A stretch of DNA of 64,000 nucleotides. Origin: Gymnopus androsaceus JB14 (lineage: Eukaryota; Basidiomycota; Agaricomycetes; Agaricales; Omphalotaceae). The notes under the pieces were generated by a model that saw only the letters and a program-made list of their open reading frames with translations, made no database searches and was not told the origin of the DNA. The position numbers were made by a program, and so were the translations under genes. The stretch lies in NCBI GenBank assembly GCA_009733575.1, contig ML769623.1:40512-104511 (forward strand), given 5' to 3'. Positions 55,960 to 64,000 of the stretch are shown in pieces. How positions within the stretch are numbered: the first letter of the stretch is position 1; each line of letters starts with the position of its first letter.

Positions 55960-57270
55960 TCAAAACAACTGCACTGCTTTAACAAGAAGGATCCTGCTCA
56001 TATGTGACCACCAATCTATTATTGTTCCAATACAGAAGCCTGGATGACAGCTGTATTGTTTGCAGAGTGCATTGACATTGTTTTCCATATTGAATCTTGT
56101 TCATTGTTGATTTAAAGTTTAGGTAGGTCTGAAAGTTTGAGGCAGACATGTGCCGCAAGCGAAGAAATGTTGTGTCGACCCTTGACAACTTTTCTGGACA
56201 TTACACTGACTACAATCCTTGAAATGTGAAGTTAGTCTACCTAGAGCCAAATCTGACATCTCATGTGCAGCCTCTTGATGGTGGGATCATACATTACATG
56301 AAAGCACACTATTGGAGAAAGCTCTCCATCCATGCATTAGACCTTGATGAGGCTGGAGAGGATGACATCTTCAAGATTGATCTTCTCCGCTATGAAGCTG
56401 CTTTGGGAGTCATGGGATGAGGTTACTTCTGAAACCATCCATAACTGTTGGAGGCATGTTGGGATTACACATAGCAATGATGAAGAGTGGGAAGACATCT
56501 TTGTTAACCCTGACACACTTGGTTCTGACTCAGATGTTGAGATGGTGGACCCCTAGGAGAGCAATCCTGGTATTCTTTGTGAAGCATGGGAGCTCATTTT
56601 GTTGTTTGCTGAATCAGAATGGAGTCTTCCGCAAGCAGAGGAGCAGCTTGGGTTGCTTCTTGGAGATGTGTTTGATTGAAAGAACTGGGAGACTGGACTG
56701 GATGCGGTAATGAAGGACAAGGTTGATTCTGAAGCAGCTGTGAAGGCTGTAAAGGCTATCATGCCAAGGTTCCCCTTGACAGAGCCTCAGGAAAATCCTC
56801 CTCCACTCTCTCAATATGCAAAGAGTAAACAGCTCAATCAGGCAGAAAAGGAATTTATGGATTCTGTGGAGGCTCTGAAGGCTTGGAACTACATCCATGG
56901 TGAAATTCCTGCTGTTGATGACTTTCTTGGCCCTGCTGTTGAGTGTAAAGATGCTGACTCAGTGGAAACTGACAACTTTAAAAGTGGAGACAAGGGTCTT
57001 GAAGAGATTGCTCGATATATACAGAAGAAGCAGAATAGCGAGAGCAATGATGATGAGGAAGAGGAAGAGGCTGGGCTGGGCTTTGACCTTGATTTGGGGA
57101 AAGCTCTTGAAGTGGCAAAGCTCCTTGAGCTTATTTGTGTAAACCATGGTGATTTGGAGTGTTTGCTGGATCTAGGTAAAGTGCTCCCTAAATTTCATGG
57201 TAAAATCAGGCAGGAACAAGAGGCAGGAAAGAATCAAGTTAGAATTGATCAATTCTTCATTCACAAGTAA
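55960..57270 (+). pseudogene. pogo/DDE1-type transposase, 3' half, C-terminal PIP-box-like motif
   Basis: Blocks on the plus strand: EAWMTAVLFAEC (near 56035), VDNFSGHYTDYNP (56180, second catalytic D), KLVYLEPNLTSHVQPLDGGI with the third D, LDLDEAGEDDIFKIDLL, EVTSETIHNCWRHVGITHS, then a long acidic tail in the open frame 56710-57270 ending NQVRIDQFFIHK. The N-terminal DNA-binding part and the first catalytic D are missing, a stop (TGA near 56219) and frame changes occur. The family is the CENP-B-like DDE1 group of the Tc1/mariner superfamily. Confidence 0.75.
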
Positions 57271-57426
57271 GTAGTTTAGTATGTAATTACTTGAAAATAC
57301 CACTGTACATTTTTTATCACAAAAAAACTTGCTTTGACCACCATATGCAGCATGGAATATCTGTCATATGGAATGCAAAAATGCCTGCCCCTGGGATATT
57401 CCATATGAGGTATTCGAAAGTAGAAT

Positions 57427-57818
57427 GATCACCAAGAGGTGACGAAGATTCTGATCGGTGATATAGTCTCACGCTAGGTGAGGGTATCAAAAAGGAAGGA
57501 GTCCAACCCGGGGTCTATCGGCAAGAGACTTGCCGTTATGTCTACCACAATCTGAGAACTCGCTCATACAGTGCGAAGATACTCACATAGTGCAGGTAAT
57601 TATTTATTTAAGCAAATCATTTGAACGCACCAGCTGCTAGCTTCGAAAAGAGCGGATATGAGTACTATATGAGTGAAATACTGATAGTACAGGCGCTAAA
57701 TCATACTAACGGCAAGTCTCTTGCCGATGGACCCTGGGCTGGACTCCTTCCTTTTTGATATCCTCACCTAGCGTGAGACTATATCACCAATCGGAATCTT
57801 TGTCACTTCTTGATGATC
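57427..57818. mobile_element. Inverted-repeat element of about 390 bp
   Basis: GATCACCAAGAGGTGACGAA... (57427) is mirrored by ...TTTGTCACTTCTTGATGATC (57818). The arms are about 105 bp and about 90% identical, including GTCTCACGCTAGGTGAGG and the internal palindrome CGGCAAGAGACTTGCCG. No target duplication could be fixed and there is no coding capacity. Confidence 0.7.
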
Positions 57819-57907
57819 ACACAGATTGATGGGGATAAAAGGACCACTTATTATTGTACAGAGTATACTAGGCTTTATATACTAGTCCTAGATAGCAATG
57901 TCATATA

Positions 57908-59491
57908 CTGTGGTGCCAGAAATTAACCAAACATGTGAAATTTCAACTTGTGATCTCAATATCTCAGCAGCAGGGACATATGAGAGCAAGGGCTTGGTGT
58001 GTATTTTGTAGTGCTTTCAGTTCCCCAGATTCCTCAACTTACAGATATTGAATATCTCAACTCAGTCACAAGATATTGCTTGATTAGTTTTGCAGTATGA
58101 TTTTTTGTGTGTAATTTTTGAGGATTTTACATTAAAACAGCATAGAACAAGCAATTCTGAACCATTTCTCATGATTTTTTGTACTGGTAGGAATAATAGA
58201 GGTCTGAAGATATGATATTCAACCACTTGGGGGTATAGTGTGGGAAATTACTCTTGCTACAGATGAAAAGTGCAATTCTTCTCAGTTTTGCATACTCCTC
58301 TATACACAACCTGAAACATGCATATATGATATTCAGAATTAGTGTACGGAGATGAGCTATACCTCATTATACCAAAATTTGGGCTCATTACCATCATAGC
58401 ACTATTTTATTCTGCATTCTCTGTGAATTCTTCCCATAAAAAACACTGTTTGTCACTTTGTGGTGCAAAATATGGGAACTTACTGTACAACAGCTACCAA
58501 AAAGAATGTGGAATCAGTGCAGAAGACCAAATATTTCAATCTCGTAAAAGCTCCACTGACAAATCTTCCATCTATGCCCATTCTTCAGGCACATTTTCTC
58601 AAAACTGAACATGAAAAATGGAATAGGAAAGTAATTGCACCATTATTTATTCAAATAAAGATAATGTTCAGTCATGTAAGAGTCATATCATGTAATATAG
58701 CTAATAAAGACCCTATAACATCTCTGACCAGCCAGAACCAAGTTTAGAAACAAAGATAGGCTGTTTTGTTTTTTGCTGAATTTTTTATTTTTTCTTATGG
58801 AGAAAATGCAAGTTAAAATGAGTATGAATGGTGTTTATAGCAATCCGGCCTGTACCAGATTGAAGTTTTTGCTCTTCTCCACTGACTCCGCAGTCTTTCT
58901 GGTAGCTGGTGTACAGTAAGTTCCCATATTTTGCACCATAAAGTGACAAACAGTGTTTTTTGTGGGAAGAATTCACAGAGAATGCAGAATAAAATAGTGC
59001 TATAATGATAATGAGCCCAAATTTTAGTGCAATGAGGTATAGCCCATCTCCATACACCAATTCTGAATATCATATATGCATGTTTCAGGTTGTGTATAGA
59101 GGAATATGCAAAACTGGGAAGAATTGCACTTTTCATCTGTAGCAAGTGTAATTTTCCACACTATACCCCCAAGTGGTTGAATATCATATTTTCAAACCTC
59201 TATTATTCCTACCAGTACACAAAATCATGAGAAATGGTTCAGAATTGCTTGTTCTATGCTGTTTTAATGTAAAATCCTCAAAAATTACACACAAAAAATC
59301 ATACTGCAAAACTAATCAAGCAATATCTTGCGACTGAGTTGAGATATTCAATATCTGTAAGTTGAGGGATCTGGGGAACTAAAAGCACTACAAAATACAC
59401 ACCAAGCTCCTGCTCTTATATGTACTTGATCTTGAGATATTGAGATCACAAGTTGAAATTTCACATGTTCGGTTAATTTCTGGCACCACAG
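57908..59491. mobile_element. Tc1/mariner-like element with about 640-bp inverted arms
   Basis: CTGTGGTGCCAGAAATTAAC at 57908 is mirrored at 59491. TA stands on both sides (57906-57907, 59492-59493), as for Tc1/mariner elements. The arms (57908-58545 and about 58850-59491) are over 90% identical by eye and surround about 300 bp of unrelated sequence. Frames in both arms (58342 plus, 59060 minus) are the same sequence seen twice and show no motif. Confidence 0.75.
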
Positions 59492-59650
59492 TAGGTATAT
59501 ATGGTAGTGTGGCTACTGCAAGAACATCTGTGACTACTACATGAAAACTATGGTGGATACCTCAAGAGAGTATGATGTTGTGTATGAGGTGTTAGTACAA
59601 AAGAGATTACATCAATGTGGAGACTATGAGAAAGCATTCCATAGATAGTA

Positions 59651-59875
59651 CTGTACCATTTCGTTCAATTTGCCTCGCCTTGCGACCTGTGACCAGTGAG
59701 TTTTAATTTTCAATTCAACTAATTTCCTTAAAAGGCAGTATTTGTAAGCTTTTTTGGCACTAAAACTACTCAAAGCTGTAGATTTTGGGCAAATTTTGAG
59801 TGGTGACCTGTGAAGAAAATTCGACTTTTTGAGGGCCTGTGACACATGACCATCGAATTGAATGAAATGGTACAG
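59651..59875. mobile_element. Small MITE with TA flanks
   Basis: CTGTACCATTTCGTTCAATT at 59651 and the complement of CTGTACCATTTCATTCAATT ending at 59875, flanked by TA on both sides (59649-59650, 59876-59877). 225 bp, no coding capacity. Tc1/mariner-type by its TA flanks. Confidence 0.7.
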
Positions 59876-60589
59876 TACAAGTAAAAATACCTTTGATGTT
59901 CTAACAATGGGATGAAGGATTGAGAGCTCATATTTAAGTTTAAAAATCAATATTAAAACCTGGATTTGAGAAAACAGCACAAGATTGCAGCTGTGAATTA
60001 TAGACTGGCCTAAAAGGGTTGAAAACAATAATATTCATCAGTAAAACATACATTGGCCTTTTCGGCCCTTTTTCGGAACTTTTTTCAACTTTTTCCAAGA
60101 TAAACTTGTAAAACATATGTCTACCTCCTTGTAAAAGTTCAGAGAATCTTGTAAAAGCACTGAAAAAGATTGTGTAAAAGTCTTTATAAAGTTGCCCAAA
60201 GATGGATAGAAAAATCACATGACAAAGAGCGAAAACTATATATATTGCAATTCTATGGATATTGACATTGAAGGTACATACACAGACACTACAGAATCAT
60301 CATGGATCAGGTTCAAAAATTGCTTTCGCGACCACATCTTATTCCATGTAAATTGTACACACCCTTCCATCACCCAGCAACCTCATGCGACCTTCCTTGA
60401 ATCTGCTCACAGTTTCCACAATCCACATATGAATGAGATACTCCTAGAAAATTGGTGAGCACAAACATGAGGGAAAGAAAGCTTGATGAAGAGATTATAC
60501 TGTTCTAGGGAGGAGTATAAGAAACAAAGAATGATAGAATAGAAGCATTACCTTGGCCTTTTCTCTTGCAACACATCCCTCCGAGACAA
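59876..60589. other. No supportable gene
   Basis: A 79-codon plus-strand frame (60219-60458, starting MTKSENYIYCNSMDIDIEG) has no motif. It ends just before the convergent minus-strand gene candidate at 60590. Confidence 0.35.
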
Positions 60590-61036
60590 TGGCGGTGTCG
60601 GCAATCAATATCCAACTGCCAAAAAAGATATACGACTCACTGAGTCAATGATCTAAAGGCAAAACTAGGCAGATCAGTAGTAAACCCACTCCATGAGAGT
60701 CTTCTTATACCTCATTCAAAACACCACTAGTCCTATTTTTGAATAATTTCACCTTGAGCTTGGCTGAGCATTGAAAAATCGTTTTCAAGCTGCAATAGCT
60801 AGATGATTAGCAAAGAGAATTATCACAGCAGGACTCACTTGCTTGACTTTGTATTGAGTCCATACACATGAATCTCCCTTTCCCTTCCGTATTAGCACTG
60901 ATATCCGCATTGAGAGTATGGAGGCTGACAAGCAATGAATCAATATAAGAAAAATGAGCAGAAGAGGTGTTGCCAACCACATAGGACTGTATATAAGCCT
61001 AGTACCATACCCTGTAATAACATCATCATCCCCCAT
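60590..61036 (-). CDS. Candidate gene with one membrane segment, unknown product
   Basis: Exon 61036-60839 starts MGDDDVITGYGTRLIYSPMW, has a hydrophobic segment at residues 19-43 (LATPLLLIFLILIHCLSASI) and ends VWTQYKVKQ before a GTGAGT donor. A TAG acceptor at 60799 would add LLQLENDFSMLSQAQGE. A further exon near 60620-60560 could read WILIADTAIVSEGCVAREKAK before a GTAATG donor. The layout is that of a small fungal membrane protein, but exon links are uncertain and no family is recognised. It lies 74 bp below the copia LTR on the same strand. Confidence 0.35.
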
Positions 61037-61109
61037 CGATCTGTGTGATTGTAACTACTAAAGTCCTGTGTGGACTTATTGCTGCTACTTCCTGTTTAGG
61101 AATAAACTC

Positions 61110-61595
61110 TGTTGAATGAAATAACAATAAGCCTCAGAACAACACAAGTATAATGGTGTCAAAAGACTCGTATATTGATAAAGAGTAACTACCTGTTGAA
61201 CGAAATAACAATAAGCTAATAAAGTAATTAGTTTCGTGAATGGACAGGAAGTACTCGAATAAGCTTACCCTCAGAACGACACAAGTATAACGGTGTCAAA
61301 AGACTGAGGGCAGCGAATAGCTAAAGTCTGTATATATATAGAAAAGTCCATAACTACCGATCTTGCGCAGCAAGTCAGTCGTCGTAATATGTAACAAAAT
61401 GGAATTTAGAATGAGGAGCGTAGAGAAGTTTGAGAATGCAAAACGTGTATGGAGAATCGAAACTAGGAAACGAGTGTCAATGAGATCAAATAAAAGGAAA
61501 AACTGAACTGGATATATGGAAACCGGAAGTTGGGATTTCCGGTGGGACTCGATCAATAACATACGCTTTGACCGACTCGTCGAGTATCTTCAACA
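61110..61595 (-). repeat. 3' LTR of a Ty1/copia element
   Basis: On the minus strand the LTR starts TGTTGAAGATACTCGACGAG right after a purine tract (GGGACTAGGGGAG) and ends ATTTCATTCAACA, so it has TGTTGAA...TTCAACA ends, 486 bp. A segment of about 85 bp (61112-61180) is repeated with variation at 61195-61300. The partner LTR is outside the window. Confidence 0.7.
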
Positions 61596-61617
61596 CTCCC
61601 CTAGTCCCGGCGGAAGA

Positions 61618-64000
61618 TCATACGTTAAGACAGATAAGTCCAACTTGACAGCGGTGGAGAGTAGTGCCCAGGAACTTCGTAAGAACATCGGCAGGATTAT
61701 CTTCGGAGGGTATGTAATCAATTTTGATATCCCCTCGTTCAACGGCTTCTCGAATGTAGTGATAGCGAATGTCGATGTGTTTAACACGAGAATGGAATTT
61801 CGGATTCTCGGAGATGGCGATCGCTCCTTGGTTGTCGCAACGAAGGATGGAAGGAAGGGAGACAGAATGTTCGATTTCGGAGAGGAATTGGTGTACCCAT
61901 TTCGCTTGCTGAACACCTTTAGCGAGGGCAATATATTCAGCCTCAGTTGTCGACAGGGCCACTACCGGTTGCCTCTTCGACATCCAAAAGACCGGACCCC
62001 CTGCTATGAGAGTCAGTACGCCTGAGGTAGAATGACGAGTATCTACACATGATGCGTAGTCGGCATCGACGTAGGTGACTGGGGTGATTCCTCCTGGGGC
62101 ATCCTTTGAGAACGTAATTCCATATTCTTGAGTTCCACCAATATATTTGATAAGGTGGATAAGCGTGTTCCAATGGCTTCGTCGAGGTTTGTGAGCAAAT
62201 CGAGACAGAACATTAACTGCATGAGCGATGTCAGGGCGACAAGCTCCTGCTCCAAATTGAATTACTCCAAGAATTTCTCGATAGGGTTTGTCTCGCATAA
62301 ATTCGATTTCGTCGGGGGATTTAGGCGATGAATCAAGTGAGAGTGTCGTTCCAGGAGGGAGAGGAGTCAATTTAGGTTTGGAAGAATCAAGTCCGTGCTT
62401 AGCAAGAAGATTTTCCCAGTAGGCGGGCATAGATAGGGTAGCTGTTCCGTGTTCTCGGTCATGGGTAAGCTTCATTCCTAAAGCAAACTGAACGCTGTCT
62501 GTGTTCTTTATACGGTATCGTTCCCCAATCTCCTGTTTCGCCCTATCCATCTCCTGAATTGATGAAGATCCTCCGAGCGTGTCGTCGGTATATGTTCCTG
62601 TCATTGTCTCCCCTGATCCCGAAGTCCTAACCCTAACACATTGGTCTGCCTGCGATCGTTTGAAACCCATCTCCTTGTATGACACGTCAAGAGTTCTCCA
62701 CCAATTTCTTCCGGCCTGCATCATCCCGTAGATAGATTTTTGAATCCTCATCACTTTACCAGTCCCCTGTCCCGGATACCCTTCCGGAGGCCAAGCATAC
62801 AGCTCGTCTTCGAGATCGGCATTGAGGTAAGCAGAAGAAAAATCGATCTGCCAGATATGGTACCCGAGTACGACCCAGACAGCAATAAGGATGCGAAGTG
62901 ATTCAAATCGGAGTACCAATGTGAATGTCTGGTAATAGTCCCGTCCTTCCTCCTGTTTTCTACCGTCCACAACAAGGCGAGCCTTATGCTCAATAATATC
63001 CCCTTCTCTGTTAAGTTTGTGAGCAAGGACCCATAGGGGTCGGAGAATAGTAGCGTCAGGGGGAGGATTTTGTAGGGGTCCGAAAACGTCGAATTCCTTC
63101 ATCCGCTTAATTTCCTTTTCAATTGCAGGTAGCCAACGATCTGGGTCTTCCATAGTTTTGGCCTAGCTTTTGGGGACAGGGGGAATGCCTAATGCGGTAA
63201 GAGCGGAGTTGGATTCAAAAGATATTTCGTTGAATTCTTCAACCAGGGATGCCAAGCTGGCTTGAGGTTGCTGAGTTGTTTCGGATTGGTGACAGGCAGA
63301 ACGACGAAGAGGGATGCTGGGATCTGGAATGAATTTGGTTCGAGTACATTGAGGTGCTGGTTCAGGGTTACCGAGGATTTGATCGGAAGACGGAGTTTTC
63401 GGATGATCGAGTTGATCTCCGATGTTTACTGTGGTGTCTGTGGCATCGGTGGCGTCAGGAGGTAAGTCTTGGCTTTTGTCCTCATACTCCTCCCCTCCGC
63501 CTGGTGACAGCGTACGACTAGGGCGTCCCTCCTCGAAAACAATGTCTTGACTCGTTAAGATCTTTCCAGATGGCATATAGAGCAGGTAAACACCTCTCTT
63601 GCCATATCCAACCATTTTTCCTTCAACCGTGCGAGCATCTAACTTCCCAGGCGTTCCATTGACGATTGTTGCCCATCCTCGCACTCCGAATGGTCTCAGA
63701 TGGGAGATATCTTGGCAAATACCCAGGAAGACCTCGGCGGGTATATGGAATCCATTTTGTGAAGAAGGGAGAAGGTTCTCAGTATAGATGACATAGGCTG
63801 CAGCTATATAGCCCACAAGAACGGAGGCAGTCCAGAGTCATCCAGGATAACTCTAACTTTAGCAAAGGTGATGGCGTGCTTCCTTTCCGCCACCCATTCG
63901 CAGCTGACGAATATGCCGGGGTATGCTCGATTTTAATACCAAGCCTATCCGCCCACTTTGTCCACTTCTTGTTTTATAAACTCCTTTCCTCTGTCGATCC
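61618..64000 (-). pseudogene. copia Pol: integrase, reverse transcriptase and RNase H, with breaks
   Basis: Minus strand from 64000: KWTKWADRLGIKIEHTPAYS and SAANGW (integrase core, with a stop and a frame change), then frame 63816-63163 with AEVFLGICQDISHLRPFG and GKMVGYGKRGVYLLYMPSGK (integrase C-terminal part). After one TAG, frame 63153-61618 (511 codons) has DRWLPAIEKEIKRMKEFDVF, HKARLVVDGRKQ, IWQIDFSSAYLNADLEDELY, KSIYGMMQAGRNWW and TGTYTDDTLGG (YTDD in place of the usual YVDD). The RNase H part follows with VTYVDADYASCVDTRHSTSG, ALSTTEAEYIALAKG and RCDNQGAIAISENPKFHSR. The last frame is undamaged, so the copy is not old. Confidence 0.85.

Larger units (their letters stand above)
61110..64000 (-). 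mobile_element. Ty1/copia retrotransposon, 3' portion, cut by the window edge
   Basis: Order on the minus strand: integrase core and C-terminal part, linker, reverse transcriptase, RNase H, purine tract, LTR. This is the copia arrangement (integrase before reverse transcriptase). Gag, protease and the 5' LTR would lie beyond 64000. Confidence 0.85.

Noticed and set aside
58342..59060. Duplicate genes in the arms of the 57908-59491 element
   Set aside because: The frames are mirror images in the inverted arms and lack motifs or splice sites.

Overview
The window looks like a transposon-rich, probably heterochromatic stretch of a filamentous basidiomycete (Agaricomycetes) genome. Three things point there. 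Introns are very short (46-60 bp) with GT...AG borders. The transposase families (KDZ with a linked TET/JBP dioxygenase, Tnp2, large hAT) are typical of mushroom-forming fungi. Almost no intact host genes are present. All identifications come from reading the sequence by eye; no database search was possible.

Layout. 1-12 kb holds several non-autonomous hAT-like elements (1292-1921, 2486-3215, 6266-6437, 10192-10752, 11636-12220), the 3' end of a decayed LINE (6.6-7.7 kb, minus strand), and the only convincing ordinary gene (8963-9960, five exons, TATA box, unknown product). 13.2-16.9 kb is a decayed Tnp2-type (CACTA superfamily) transposase on the minus strand. 16.9-18.0 kb is half of a large palindromic element.

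17,998-35,048 is best read as one large KDZ transposon bounded by about 195-bp inverted repeats. It carries a KDZ transposase (31.8-34.7 kb, one internal stop), a TET/JBP-like 2-oxoglutarate/Fe(II) dioxygenase (22.3-23.0 kb) and at least four further spliced genes of unknown or weakly assigned function. A complete 7,029-bp hAT element (23,177-30,205) is nested in it, with matching terminal repeats and a perfect 8-bp target duplication. That hAT encodes a transposase in about eleven exons and a second gene of the coiled-coil type; both are disabled.

35-39 kb has a decayed WD40 gene and the remains of a minus-strand gene (38.9-43.5 kb). That gene was split first by a 3.5-kb palindromic element, which itself contains two smaller elements, and also by a 333-bp miniature LTR retrotransposon (39,156-39,488). 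The 122-bp LTRs of the latter contain a tRNA-like sequence with A and B boxes; this is the most unusual object in the window. 43.8-54.3 kb contains a 3.2-kb element with about 650-bp inverted ends, a second and strikingly indel-rich copy of it (49.25-52.2 kb) that may be an assembly artefact, and two copies of a duplicated block with a kinase-like gene. 55.9-57.3 kb is a broken pogo/DDE1 transposase ending in a PCNA-binding-type motif. 57.4-59.9 kb holds three inverted-repeat elements, two with TA target duplications. 61.1-64.0 kb is the 3' part of a Ty1/copia retrotransposon on the minus strand, running off the window.

Four premature stops in the hAT and KDZ genes are TGA codons at places where the surrounding family sequence suggests arginine. 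This fits C-to-T decay of CGA codons, as expected from cytosine methylation or a RIP-like process acting on these repeats.
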